Shown here: positions 41,175 to 48,917 of the stretch, in pieces
Position numbering within the stretch: the stretch's first letter is position 1
How the letters are laid out: every line of letters begins with the position of its first letter
NCBI GenBank assembly: GCA_963803245.1
Contig: CAWDLI010000008.1
Location: 62,001-126,000, forward strand
Length of the DNA stretch: 64,000 nucleotides
Reading direction: 5' to 3'
DNA from: JACVRW01 sp963803245
GTDB taxonomy: Bacteria > Actinomycetota > Thermoleophilia > Solirubrobacterales > Thermoleophilaceae
Notes under the pieces: generated by a model
Told to the model about the DNA's origin: nothing
The model's input: the letters and a program-made list of their open reading frames with translations, nothing else
The model's database searches: none
Translations under genes and position numbers: made by a program

Positions 41175-42281
41175 CTAGGCCGGTGCCGGGTCGTCCGCCG
41201 GCGCCACGGGTGGTGGTGGCGGATCCTCGGGCGGCGGCGTATCGCGGATCGACAGCGTGCGCGGGTCGAAGTACTCGCGCAGCAGGATCTGGATGGACGC
41301 CGCGACGGGGATGGCAAGCAGAGCGCCGAGCACCCCCATGAGCGTGCTGCCGATGAGAACGGACACGATCGTCACGAAGGGGTGCACGTTCACGGTGCGC
41401 TTCTGTACCTGCGGCTGGATCACGTGGTTCTCGAACTGCTGGTAGATCACAGCCCAGAGGGCCCAGATGATCGTGGTGGTCGGGAAGTCCTCGAACACGG
41501 TGACCACCCCGATCAGGACCGCCGCGATCGTGGCTCCCACGAGCGGTATCAGCGAGAAGAGGCCGGCGACCACCGACAGCGGCGCGGCGAAGGGCACGCC
41601 GAGGATCGAGAGCACGACGTAGGTGGCCACGCCGGCGATGAACGCGATGAACATGGCGCCCGCCACGTAGCCGCCCACGGCGCCGGCGATCCGGTCCAGG
41701 GCGCGCTCCAAGCGCTCGCGTTGCTCCGGTGGTCGTAGCCGGAGTGCAGCATCGACCCATTGTCGCCCGCTGCCCAGCATGAACGCGGTGAGCACCAAGA
41801 TGGTGATGAGCGCGAACAGCGAGTTGACGATCGCGATCCCTACGTCGCGCAGGGTCGTGGCGGCGCCGCCGAGCCTCGATGGCAGCTTGTCGGCCTCCTC
41901 CTGGAGCTTCTGCGTGATGTCGTAGTCCTTGTTCAGCTCGCGCAGGCGTTCGTTGTCCTCCACGAAGTCGGTCACCTCGCGCGAGTACTGCGGCAGGTTC
42001 TCGGCGAAGCGGTTGCCCTCGGTGATGAACGGCGGCACGATCAGAGCGACCAACCCGATCGGCACGAGCAGCAGGCCCACGTAGACGATCACGATCGCGA
42101 TGCCGCGCCGCATGTGCCGTGTCAGCCCGTTTACCGGACCGGAGAGCGCGATCGCCAGGAACGCCGAGATGAACAGCCAGGTGAGCGGCCTGCGCACCTG
42201 GTAGATCAGGTACAGGGAGATCGCCACCGCGACGATGATCAGCACGATGCGAACGATCGTCCTCGCGGGAGGCTCGCGCAC
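41175..42281 (-). CDS. AI-2E family transporter
   Basis: A 368-residue protein with about eight membrane segments. The AI-2E family pattern is clear: VRRPLTWLFISAFLAIALSGPVN at the start, a charged cytoplasmic or extracellular domain (about 90-165), then AGLFSLIPLVGATIAAVLIG and HVIQPQVQKRTVNVHPFVTIVSVLIG. The C-terminus is Pro-rich. Members export a variety of solutes; the autoinducer name should not be taken literally. GTG start with GACAAT 6 nt upstream. It is followed closely by the flippase-like gene. Confidence 0.87.
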   Translation of the reverse strand: MREPPARTIVRIVLIIVAVAISLYLIYQVRRPLTWLFISAFLAIALSGPVNGLTRHMRRGIAIVIVYVGLLLVPIGLVALIVPPFITEGNRFAENLPQYSREVTDFVEDNERLRELNKDYDITQKLQEEADKLPSRLGGAATTLRDVGIAIVNSLFALITILVLTAFMLGSGRQWVDAALRLRPPEQRERLERALDRIAGAVGGYVAGAMFIAFIAGVATYVVLSILGVPFAAPLSVVAGLFSLIPLVGATIAAVLIGVVTVFEDFPTTTIIWALWAVIYQQFENHVIQPQVQKRTVNVHPFVTIVSVLIGSTLMGVLGALLAIPVAASIQILLREYFDPRTLSIRDTPPPEDPPPPPVAPADDPAPA

Positions 42282-42287
42282 CGCGCG

Positions 42288-42293
42288 ATTGTC
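42288..42293 (-). promoter_or_regulatory. -10-like hexamer, leaderless promoter of the AI-2E family gene
   Basis: GACAAT on the minus strand is 6 nt before the GTG start at 42281, the same geometry as at other leaderless candidates here. Confidence 0.35.
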
Positions 42294-42323
42294 CTAACGC
42301 CTCCGGACGACCCCGGACCGGCT

Positions 42324-43193
42324 CTAGGAGAGGTAGCCGAGCGGCAGGCCGCCCATCCCCAGCAGGCCCGGACCGGTGTGCGTGGCGAGCACCGGGCCGA
42401 TCTCGCTGGACACGGTGGGCTCGCAGCCGAATATCTCCATGCCGCGCTCCACCAGGCGGGCGTGGGCGTCAGGGGCGTTGATGTGCTGGGCACACCAGCC
42501 GTCGGCGCCCGAGTCGTGGCACTGGCGAGCGTAGTCCACCATCCGCTCGAAGGCGCGTGAGCTGGTGCGCACGCGCTCCACCGGGGTCATCTCGTTCTGG
42601 ACGGTGAGAATCGGCTTGACCTTGAGCGTCGAGCCGATCCAGGCACTCGCGGCGCCGATCCGGCCGCCGCGCCGGAGGAACTCGAGCGTGTCGATGGAGA
42701 ACCAGAGGCGCAGGTCCTCCCTTGCCCGGCCCAGACGCTCGACGATCTCGGCGCCCGGGACGCCGGCCGCGGCCGCGTGCGCCGCCGTCAGCACCATCAG
42801 CCCGAGACCACCGGCCGCGGTCGTGGAGTCGAATACGTGAACACGCTCGCCGCCCTTGCCCTCCCGGACGAGCGTCTCGGCGGCGCGCCGCGCGGACTCA
42901 GGCGTGCCGGAGAGCCCGCCGGAGATGTGAACCGAGACGACCTCGCCGCCGTCGGCCAGGAGCGGCTCGTACACGGAGGTGAAGTCGCCGACGGACGGCT
43001 GCGAGGTGGTCGGCAGGCTCTCGGCGCCGCGCAGCTCCTCGAAGAAGGAGTCGTAGTCGGTGATCTCGGTCTCGGGCACCGTGCGATCGCCGCCGAACAC
43101 GATGTAGAGCGGCACGACGTGGATCCGGTGCCGCTCCAGGACGTCGTGCGGAAGGTACGAGGTGCTGTCCGTGACCACGGCAACGCCAGCCAT
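42324..43193 (-). CDS. DegV family fatty-acid-binding protein
   Basis: A 289-residue DegV protein: VAVVTDSTSYLPHDVLERHRIHVVPLYI at the start, SQPSVGDFTSVYEPLL, HISGGLSGTPESA (fatty-acid carboxylate-binding loop, about residues 90-102) and LEFLRRGGRIGAASAWIGSTLKVKPIL. DegV/FakB proteins bind a fatty acid and present it to the FakA kinase. No fakA is adjacent. It is divergent from the DksA-like gene with 46 nt between them. Confidence 0.92.
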   Translation of the reverse strand: MAGVAVVTDSTSYLPHDVLERHRIHVVPLYIVFGGDRTVPETEITDYDSFFEELRGAESLPTTSQPSVGDFTSVYEPLLADGGEVVSVHISGGLSGTPESARRAAETLVREGKGGERVHVFDSTTAAGGLGLMVLTAAHAAAAGVPGAEIVERLGRAREDLRLWFSIDTLEFLRRGGRIGAASAWIGSTLKVKPILTVQNEMTPVERVRTSSRAFERMVDYARQCHDSGADGWCAQHINAPDAHARLVERGMEIFGCEPTVSSEIGPVLATHTGPGLLGMGGLPLGYLS

Positions 43194-43239
43194 GCGCCGG
43201 GCAGCCTATCCCGTCTAGACTCGCCCCCGAGGTGGAGGC

Positions 43240-43620
43240 GTGACTCCCGAGCAGCGGACGGAGATCGAAACCCGCCTCGACGCGCGCCTGGAGGAGCTCA
43301 TGCGGACGCGCCTCGCGATGCGTCGCTCAGCCGAGGGATCGCGCGACGCGGAGATGGCACACCTCGACAATCACCCGGCCGATGTCGCGACCGAGTTGCA
43401 CGACGAGGAGGTCGACCAGACCGCCGAGATCTTCTTCGGCGAGGAGGAGCGGCGGATCGCAGAGGCGCATCGTGCGCTGGCCAGGGGCACCTACGGCATC
43501 TGCGTGGCATGCGGGCGCCAGATCGAGGCACAGCGGCTCGCCGCCGTCCCGGAGGCAGTGCGCTGCCTCGACGATCAGCGCCACTTCGAGGGCCTCCACC
43601 GGCAGCAGACGCGGATCTGA
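43240..43620 (+). CDS. TraR/DksA-type zinc-finger protein with an incomplete cysteine set
   Basis: A 126-residue protein. A helical N-terminus (residues 1-60, with EMAHLDNHPADVATELHDEE) leads to the C4-type finger GTYGICVACGRQIEAQRLAAVPEAVRCLDDQ. Only three of the four expected cysteines remain: the last CxxC reads CLDDQ. DksA/TraR-family proteins bind RNA polymerase near the secondary channel. The altered finger may bind zinc weakly or with another ligand. GTG start after GGAGG. It sits 4 nt before the epimerase gene. Confidence 0.85.
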   Translation: MTPEQRTEIETRLDARLEELMRTRLAMRRSAEGSRDAEMAHLDNHPADVATELHDEEVDQTAEIFFGEEERRIAEAHRALARGTYGICVACGRQIEAQRLAAVPEAVRCLDDQRHFEGLHRQQTRI

Positions 43621-43624
43621 CCGC

Positions 43625-44704
43625 GTGCGCGTCGTAGTAACCGGTGCGACCGGGTTCATCGGGTCCCACGTCGCCCGCCTGGCGCTCGAGCGTGGGGACG
43701 AGGTGGTGCTCGGCGTGGAGGAGGGGTCGAGCGACGACGCGATCGCGGACCTGGACTGCCGGCGGGTGCGGCTCGAGGTGGGCGACCGGCGCTCGGTGCG
43801 CCGGGCACTCAAGGGGGCCGAGCGCGTCTTCCACTGCGCCGGGGTGACCTCCGTGCGCCCACGCGACGCCGAGCGTGTCTTCCGCGTGAACGTGGGCGGT
43901 ACCAAGCTCGTGATGGAGGAGTGCCTGCGCGCCGAGGTCCAGAGGGTGGTCTACACATCGAGCGCGGCGGCGGTTGGGCCCGCGGAGCACGGGGGCGTGG
44001 CCGACGAGGCACAGCTCTTCACGGCCGGGCGGCTCGGGATTCCCTACGTCAACTCGGTGCACGAGGCCGAGGTGGAGGCGATGCGGGTGGCCGCGCGCGG
44101 GCTGCCGCTCGTCTGCGTGAACCCGACCATCGTGTTCGGCGCCGGCGACGTGCACGTGACGTCCACCAGGCTCGTGCGCAGCTTCCTGCTCGGCCGCATC
44201 CCCATCTACACGGATGGGGCCGTGAACGTGGTGGACGTGCGCGACGTGGCCGAGGGCCACCTGCTGGCCGACCGGCTCGGCGCCGTCGGGGAGCGCTACA
44301 TCCTCGGCGGGCGCAACTTCACCTTCGACCGGCTGTTCGCGGACCTCGGCCGCCTCTCCGGCGTCGAGCCGCCGGTCAAGCTGGCGGCCACGCCCGCGCG
44401 CGTGACAGCCCGGCTGCTCGCCGCCACCGGGCGCACGGGGCCGCTCGCGGCGAACGAGGTGCGCGCCGCCAGCCAGTGGTGGACCTACCGGGCCACGAAG
44501 GCGCGGCGCGAGCTCGGCTGGCGCGCGCGCCCGCACGAGGAGACGCTCGAGGCGACCGTCACGTGGCACCTGGAGCGCGAGCATGACCGGATCGCGCGCA
44601 GCCGCCGCTCCCAACAGCTCCAGTACCGGGTGGCGGGCGCCGCCGTGGGTGCCATGGAGGAGGCCGTGGGACTCGCGCGCCGCGTGAGTGGGATTCGCCC
44701 CTGA
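43625..44704 (+). CDS. NAD-dependent epimerase/dehydratase family (extended SDR)
   Basis: A 359-residue extended SDR with VVVTGATGFIGSHVARLAL (NAD loop), VFHCAGVTSVRP, YTSSAAAVGP and VNPTIVFGAGDVH. It is close to dihydroflavonol-reductase-like and HpnA-type proteins. The catalytic YxxxK reads YVNSV, so the lysine is replaced by Val, which would impair or change catalysis. The C-terminal 60 residues add an extra basic helical region. GTG start 4 nt after the DksA-like gene. A conserved hairpin repeat follows its stop. Confidence 0.82.
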   Translation: MRVVVTGATGFIGSHVARLALERGDEVVLGVEEGSSDDAIADLDCRRVRLEVGDRRSVRRALKGAERVFHCAGVTSVRPRDAERVFRVNVGGTKLVMEECLRAEVQRVVYTSSAAAVGPAEHGGVADEAQLFTAGRLGIPYVNSVHEAEVEAMRVAARGLPLVCVNPTIVFGAGDVHVTSTRLVRSFLLGRIPIYTDGAVNVVDVRDVAEGHLLADRLGAVGERYILGGRNFTFDRLFADLGRLSGVEPPVKLAATPARVTARLLAATGRTGPLAANEVRAASQWWTYRATKARRELGWRARPHEETLEATVTWHLEREHDRIARSRRSQQLQYRVAGAAVGAMEEAVGLARRVSGIRP

Positions 44705-44720
44705 CTCCGTGAGAACATCG

Positions 44721-44753
44721 GTGCGCCGCCGGCCGAGCCGGCGGCTTCCGCAC
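44721..44753 (-). repeat. covarying hairpin repeat, copy 1
   Basis: On the minus strand: GTGC, GGAA bulge, 9-bp stem (GCCGCCGGC with GCCGGCGGC), TCG loop, then GCAC. Outside it GCACCGATGT also matches copy 2. The three variable stem pairs here are CGC/GCG. It lies between the epimerase and GST-like genes. Confidence 0.8.
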
Positions 44754-44755
44754 AC

Positions 44756-44761
44756 TACGCT
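44756..44761 (+). promoter_or_regulatory. -10-like hexamer, leaderless promoter of the GST-like gene
   Basis: TACGCT is 6 nt before the ATG at 44768 and 2 nt after hairpin repeat copy 1. Confidence 0.4.
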
Positions 44762-44767
44762 GACGTC

Positions 44768-45022
44768 ATGGCGACGCTCTACCGCTGCAACGCGCGCACC
44801 GACCGCATCTGCCGTTGCGGAAAGGTGGCGCGCCGGCTGCGCTCGCTCGGCATCGAGTACGAGGAGATCCGGGTGCCCCTGCGCAGGCGCGGCCGGCCGG
44901 AGGTGGAGGAGCTGACCGACCAGCGCTTCGTGCCCGTGCTGGTGCTCGACGACGAGGTGGTTCACGACTCCCACCGGATCCTCGAGTACCTGGACTGGCT
45001 CGAGCAGGAGCGGGCGGCGTGA
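44768..45022 (+). CDS. GST N-terminal / glutaredoxin-like domain protein (84 aa)
   Basis: An 84-residue single thioredoxin-fold domain. It begins MATLYRCNARTDRICRCGKV, contains FVPVLVLDDEVVHDSHRILEYLDWL (cis-Pro region and the SNAIL-like DSHRI glutathione-binding motif) and has no C-terminal GST helical domain. Four cysteines cluster near the N-terminus (C7, C15, C17 and nearby), so a redox or metal role is possible. Its stop overlaps the next gene by GTGA. Confidence 0.8.
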   Translation: MATLYRCNARTDRICRCGKVARRLRSLGIEYEEIRVPLRRRGRPEVEELTDQRFVPVLVLDDEVVHDSHRILEYLDWLEQERAA

Positions 45023-45207
45023 GCGGCAAGGAGGTCGGGCGCAGCCGCAGGGCCGTGCACAACGCGCGCCGGCTCTGGCCGTACGTGATGATCGCCTGGA
45101 AGCGCTGGCAGGACCTGTCGCCCGCGGAGCGGGAGCGCTACAAGCGCCAGGCGCGGGAGTACGCCCAGCGCGGACGCGAGCTGGCCGCCCGCAAGCGTCG
45201 CCGCTAG
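45019..45207 (+). CDS. small basic protein (62 aa)
   Basis: A 62-residue protein rich in Arg and Lys: VHNARRLWPYVMIAWKRWQD, then LSPAERERYKRQAREYAQRG, ending RKRRR. It is probably helical and nucleic-acid binding by charge; I recognise no named family. The GTG start overlaps the GST-like stop (GTGA), so the two are coupled. It ends at the start of hairpin repeat copy 2. Confidence 0.65.
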   Translation: MSGKEVGRSRRAVHNARRLWPYVMIAWKRWQDLSPAERERYKRQAREYAQRGRELAARKRRR

Positions 45208-45239
45208 TGCGGAAGCACCCGGCTCGGCCGGGTGCGCAC
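45207..45239 (+). repeat. covarying hairpin repeat, copy 2
   Basis: GTGC (45207-45210), GGAA bulge, 9-bp stem (GCACCCGGC 45215-45223 with GCCGGGTGC 45227-45235), TCG loop, GCAC (45236-45239). The variable stem pairs are ACC/GGT. It lies between convergent genes and begins in the stop codon of the small basic protein. Confidence 0.8.
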
Positions 45240-45247
45240 CGATGTGC

Positions 45248-45640
45248 TCAGTCCAGCTTGTTCTCGAGGCCGATGTGCTGGCGAGCCGGGACCGGCTCCT
45301 CCATCTCCACCGGCTCTTCCGAAGGCTCGACGCCGAGCGCCTCGGCGAGCTCACCCGACTCGAACATCTCCATGACGATGTCCGACCCGCCGATCAGCTC
45401 ACCCTTGAAGAAGAGCTGCGGGATCGTCGGCCAGCCGGAGAGCTCGGAGAGCTCCTCGCGGATGCGCGGGTCGGGAAGGATGTCGAGCGCGGCGTACTTC
45501 ACGCCGAGCGCGTTCAGGGCCCCGGCTGTGCGAGCGGAGAACCCGCAGGCCGGCTGATGGGGCGTGCCCTTCATGAAGAGCATCACCTCGTTCTCCTGGA
45601 TCGCGTTGTCGATGAAGCCGCGAATCTCGTCGTTGGTCAC
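45248..45640 (-). CDS. grxD: monothiol glutaredoxin (Grx4/GrxD type)
   Basis: A 130-residue protein with the monothiol active site KGTPHQPACGFSARTAG (CGFS), SGWPTIPQLFFKGELIGGSDIVMEM for glutathione and Fe-S binding, and an extra acidic C-terminal tail of about 25 residues. CGFS glutaredoxins carry [2Fe-2S] clusters and pair with BolA. The GTG start overlaps the bolA stop, and both are divergent from an ErpA-like carrier gene. Confidence 0.93.
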   Translation of the reverse strand: MTNDEIRGFIDNAIQENEVMLFMKGTPHQPACGFSARTAGALNALGVKYAALDILPDPRIREELSELSGWPTIPQLFFKGELIGGSDIVMEMFESGELAEALGVEPSEEPVEMEEPVPARQHIGLENKLD

Positions 45641-45876
45641 GCTGCCCCTCCGGGGGTCGAAGTCTTGATGGATAGAGCGTGGATCGGTCCCCCGACCTCC
45701 GCGCCGAACACCTCGTACACGAGCTTGTGCTGCTGGATCCGCGAGAGCCCCTCGAAGCGGTCGGACACTACCTCCGCCCGGAAGTGGTCCCCGCCGCCGG
45801 TGAGATCCTCGACGGCGACGTCCGCGCCTGGAAGGGCCTCCTCGATCCGCCGCTGGAGCTCGCTGGTCGTGGGCAT
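45637..45876 (-). CDS. BolA family protein
   Basis: A 79-residue BolA protein with LQRRIEEALPGADVAVEDLTGGGDHFRAEVVSDRFEGLSRIQQHKLVYEVF and the C-terminal IHALSIKT. The conserved HxxVY helix-turn and the cluster-liganding His are present. BolA forms a [2Fe-2S]-bridged heterodimer with monothiol glutaredoxin, whose gene follows with a 4-nt overlap. Confidence 0.93.
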   Translation of the reverse strand: MPTTSELQRRIEEALPGADVAVEDLTGGGDHFRAEVVSDRFEGLSRIQQHKLVYEVFGAEVGGPIHALSIKTSTPGGAA

Positions 45877-45907
45877 CTGAACTTCAGAGTACCGAGCGAA
45901 TCACCGA

Positions 45908-45913
45908 TACAAT
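45908..45913 (+). promoter_or_regulatory. -10 hexamer, leaderless promoter of the ErpA-like gene
   Basis: TACAAT is 6 nt before the ATG at 45920 in the 43-nt region shared with the divergent bolA gene; a consensus-quality -10. Confidence 0.5.
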
Positions 45914-45919
45914 CAGGGA

Positions 45920-46276
45920 ATGGTCATCCTCACCGAGATCGCAGCCACGAAGGTCCGGGAGTTCATGAACGGCCAGAGCGCGGGCGACGGGGTCGGACTC
46001 CGGGTCGGTGTTCGCGGAGGTGGCTGCTCCGGGTTCCAGTACGCGCTGGCTCTCGACGAGAAGAACGACGACGACCATGTCTTCGACGCGTCCGGCATCC
46101 CCGTGCTCGTGGATCCGGCGAGCCTGCGCTACGTGGACGGGTCCACCGTCGACTTCACGGAGAGCTTCCAGGGCTCCGGGTTCGAGGTCACGAACCCCAA
46201 CACCGTCGCCTCCTGCGGCTGTGGCTCCTCCTTCCGCGTCGCGGATGAAGAGCCGAGCTGCGGCTCCGTAGCCTGA
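45920..46276 (+). CDS. erpA: A-type iron-sulfur carrier (ErpA/IscA family)
   Basis: A 118-residue A-type carrier with all three cluster cysteines: C36 (GGGCSGFQYAL) and C99/C101 (SCGCGSSF). ErpA/IscA proteins receive [Fe-S] clusters and deliver them to apo-enzymes. A short C-terminal extension (RVADEEPSCGSVA) carries an extra Cys. It is divergent from bolA-grxD, so the whole set forms an Fe-S trafficking divergon. The Nudix gene follows after 10 nt. Confidence 0.92.
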   Translation: MVILTEIAATKVREFMNGQSAGDGVGLRVGVRGGGCSGFQYALALDEKNDDDHVFDASGIPVLVDPASLRYVDGSTVDFTESFQGSGFEVTNPNTVASCGCGSSFRVADEEPSCGSVA

Positions 46277-46286
46277 TTTCGGCCAT

Positions 46287-46781
46287 ATGGCCGCTGCCAG
46301 GCGCAGCGCGGGCATCCTGCTCTACCGCCTGACGGGCGATGAGCTCGAGGTTCTGCTCGTTCATCCGGGCGGGCCATTCTGGGCGCGCAAGGACGCGGGT
46401 GCGTGGTCGATCCCGAAGGGGGAGTACGGCGACGACGAGGATCCGCAGGCATGCGCGCGGCGCGAGTTCCAGGAGGAGACGGGCACCGCCCTCCCACCGG
46501 GTGCGCTGGCCGACCTCGGGACGGCGCGGCAGAGGAGCGGCAAGGTGGTCTCGGCCTGGGCCGCCGAGGGCGACCTCGACGCGGACGCGATCCAGAGCAA
46601 CACGTTCGAGATGCAGTGGCCGCCGCGGTCCGGCCGGATGCAGGCCTTCCCCGAGGTCGATCGCGCCGGGTGGTTCGGGCTTGAGGACGCGCGCGACAAG
46701 CTCAATCCCGCCCAGACGGCCTTTCTCGACCGCCTGCACGCGCTACTCCAGGCAGCGGGAGGAGCGCAGCCCGATCGGTGA
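46287..46781 (+). CDS. NUDIX hydrolase
   Basis: A 164-residue protein. The Nudix box GEYGDDEDPQACARREFQEETG fits Gx5Ex7REUxEExGU exactly (about residues 47-68), and SAGILLYRLTGDELEVLLVHPGG is the usual first strand pair. The substrate (a nucleoside diphosphate linked to X) cannot be assigned; the WSIPKGE and FPEVDRAGWF segments resemble diadenosine-polyphosphate or dNTP-cleaning members. It is convergent with the AlkA gene. Confidence 0.9.
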   Translation: MAAARRSAGILLYRLTGDELEVLLVHPGGPFWARKDAGAWSIPKGEYGDDEDPQACARREFQEETGTALPPGALADLGTARQRSGKVVSAWAAEGDLDADAIQSNTFEMQWPPRSGRMQAFPEVDRAGWFGLEDARDKLNPAQTAFLDRLHALLQAAGGAQPDR

Positions 46782-46805
46782 TCGGGCGAGCACCGCACCG
46801 TGTTC

Positions 46806-47474
46806 TCAGGCCGGTTCGTTGTCGAGCGAGCGCCAGAGGTAGAGGCTGGCCAGCGAGCGGTACGGCCGCCACGGCTCGGCGATCTGCTCGAGTTCGGCCG
46901 GGGTGGGCGGCTCGTCGAGCCCGTGGAGCACCTGGACCGCCTTGCGGATCCCGAGGTCGCCGACCGGCAGCACGTCCGGTCGCCCCAGATGGAAGATCAG
47001 GAACATGTGGACGGTCCAGGGGCCGAGGCCCTTGACCGCGATCAGCTGCGCGGCCACCTCCTCGTCCGGGAGCTCCGCGAGGTCGTCGAGGACAAGCTCA
47101 CCGTCCTCCACGTGCTCGGCGAGATCGCGGAGGAACGACACCTTCGCGCGCGAGAGCCCGGCCGCGGCGCGCATCTCCTCGGGATCCGCCGCGAGGAGCT
47201 GGCCCGGCGTGGGAGTGTGCCCGCCGAAGTGCTCGACGAGCCGGTCGAAGATGCTCCGGGCGGCCTTCGTCGAGAGCTGCTGGCCCACGATCGCGCGCAC
47301 CAGCGCGCCGTAGGCGTCACCGGGGCGGCGGCCGCGCGCCGCCCGCACGTCGTCCGGGCGGCCGAACCGCTCGATGAGATCCGCCATCAGCGGGTCGGCG
47401 GCGCGGAGGTGCTCGACCGCGCCGGTCTCCTCGCGCACGGGCGTGCTGCGCGACCCCGCGCTCGGGCGCGGCAT
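46806..47474 (-). CDS. DNA-3-methyladenine glycosylase (AlkA-like, HhH-GPD)
   Basis: A 222-residue helix-hairpin-helix glycosylase. ALVRAIVGQQLSTKAARSIFDRL starts the core, LIAVKGLGPWTVHMFLIF is the hairpin, and LPVGDLGI carries the catalytic Asp. It lacks the N-terminal beta domain of E. coli AlkA, as in yeast Mag1-type enzymes. The role is base-excision repair of alkylated purines. It begins 2 nt after the AarF gene's stop and is probably cotranscribed with it. Confidence 0.9.
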   Translation of the reverse strand: MPRPSAGSRSTPVREETGAVEHLRAADPLMADLIERFGRPDDVRAARGRRPGDAYGALVRAIVGQQLSTKAARSIFDRLVEHFGGHTPTPGQLLAADPEEMRAAAGLSRAKVSFLRDLAEHVEDGELVLDDLAELPDEEVAAQLIAVKGLGPWTVHMFLIFHLGRPDVLPVGDLGIRKAVQVLHGLDEPPTPAELEQIAEPWRPYRSLASLYLWRSLDNEPA

Positions 47475-47476
47475 CG

Positions 47477-48859
47477 TCAGGCCGCCGCCTGCGCGTGGAA
47501 GTCCTGCTCCTCGGCGCCGAGCGCCGTGGAGGGCGCGTCGCCGAACAGCCACTCACGCGCGATCAGGTGCCAGTTGGCGGTCGCCCCCAGCTGCCCGAGC
47601 ACCCCGAGCGTGAGTGCCTCCATCCTCCGCGCGAGCATCGCCTGAGGAGGCATGGTCTCGCGCTTCATGAGCTCCCAGTGCTCGGAGCGGGGATCGCCGA
47701 AGTCGATCAGCACCTGCGACACCAGCTCCCGGTCGATCGTCCGCTCGCCGTCCTCCACGTACCAGCGCGTCACGTCGCGGAGATGGGCCAGCACGGCATC
47801 GGGCGTCACGGCCTCGTCGCCGGGGTCGAAGAAGCCCATCCCGCCGAGCTGCCGGTGCAGGCCGGCGGCGTCGCCCTCCATCACGAGGCGCACCGCCTCG
47901 ACTTCCGCGGCCACGTCCTCGGGCGACACCCGCTTGGTCATGCCGAAGTCGATGAACGCCACGCGGCCGTCCGGCATCAGCCGGTAGTTGCCCGGGTGGG
48001 GGTCGCCGGAGAAGTGACCGGTTCGGTAGAGCGAGCCGAAGAAGAAGCGGAACACGATCTCGCCGAAGCGGTCGCGCGCGGCCGGCTCGAGCTCGCGCAC
48101 CTCCTCGAAGCCGATCCCCTCCACCCACTCGGCCACCAGCACGTGCTCGGTGCACAGGCGGGTGATGACCGGGGGGACGTAGATGAAGGGATGGCCGCTC
48201 CAGGTGCGTGCGAAGGCCCGGTGGTTCTGGGCCTCGTGCTCGTAGTCGAGCTCGTCGGTGAGCCGCTCGCGAATCTCGCGGGTCATCGCCTTCACGTCCA
48301 TGCCGGGCGCCATGCGCTTGGCCACCCGCATGATCAGCCCCAGGTTCTGCAGGTCCGCCCGCACGGCCTGCGCCACGCCCGGGTACTGGACCTTGACGGC
48401 CACGGCGCGTCCGTCAGGGAGCCGCGCGCGGTAGACCTGGCCGATCGAGGCCGCCGCCACCGCCTCCGGGTCGAACTCGGCGAACGTGTCCTCGAGCGGC
48501 TCGCCGAGGTCGTCCTCCACGACCTTGCGCATCTTCTCGAACGGCACCCGCGGAGCCGCGTCGCGCAGCTCGGCCAGCTTCGCCTGCACGCGCTCCTGGA
48601 ACTCGGGCGGGAAGGCGCCCGTGTCGATGAACGAGGCCACCTGCCCGACCTTCATGGCTGCGCCCTTCATCTGCCCGAGCACCTCGAAGATCTGCTCGGC
48701 GGCCTCCACCTGGCGCCGCTCCGCGGCGGCCCGGCGGCCGTCCGCCGAGCGGCCCAGGTTGGTCGCCTTCGTGACGTAGCCGCGCGCCGTCTGCTCCCCG
48801 GCGAGCCGTCCGACCTTCGCGGCGCGGCGCACCCGGCCGGTGGGGAGATCCTTGGCCAT
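47477..48859 (-). CDS. ABC1/AarF (UbiB-like) atypical kinase family protein
   Basis: A 460-residue protein of the UbiB/ADCK family. The KxGQ motif (AAMKVGQVASF, about residue 68), Ala-rich loop (AAASIGQVYRA), VAVKVQYPG lysine, DPHPGNYRL and FIDFGM metal-binding motifs are all present. There are no C-terminal membrane segments. The family supports quinone or lipid metabolism through ATPase activity; the substrate is unknown. TACAGT lies 7 nt before its ATG, consistent with a leaderless mRNA. Confidence 0.88.
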   Translation of the reverse strand: MAKDLPTGRVRRAAKVGRLAGEQTARGYVTKATNLGRSADGRRAAAERRQVEAAEQIFEVLGQMKGAAMKVGQVASFIDTGAFPPEFQERVQAKLAELRDAAPRVPFEKMRKVVEDDLGEPLEDTFAEFDPEAVAAASIGQVYRARLPDGRAVAVKVQYPGVAQAVRADLQNLGLIMRVAKRMAPGMDVKAMTREIRERLTDELDYEHEAQNHRAFARTWSGHPFIYVPPVITRLCTEHVLVAEWVEGIGFEEVRELEPAARDRFGEIVFRFFFGSLYRTGHFSGDPHPGNYRLMPDGRVAFIDFGMTKRVSPEDVAAEVEAVRLVMEGDAAGLHRQLGGMGFFDPGDEAVTPDAVLAHLRDVTRWYVEDGERTIDRELVSQVLIDFGDPRSEHWELMKRETMPPQAMLARRMEALTLGVLGQLGATANWHLIAREWLFGDAPSTALGAEEQDFHAQAAA

Positions 48860-48866
48860 CGTGATG

Positions 48867-48872
48867 ACTGTA
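48867..48872 (-). promoter_or_regulatory. -10-like hexamer, leaderless promoter of the AarF gene
   Basis: TACAGT on the minus strand is 7 nt before the ATG at 48859, in the 58-nt gap to the divergent FAH-family gene. Confidence 0.4.
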
Positions 48873-48917
48873 CGCGGCAGCCTGTGGCTCGGATGGTCAT
48901 CTAGGCTGTCGCCCTCG

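Noticed and set aside
41175..42281. Quorum-sensing (autoinducer-2) export
   Set aside because: The AI-2E family name is broad, and there is no luxS or lsr gene here. Only a transporter-like permease is supported.
44815..45207. A 130-aa gene beginning at 44815
   Set aside because: The first 68 codons overlap the GST-like gene in a shadow frame. The supported start is the GTG at 45019, which overlaps the GST-like stop.
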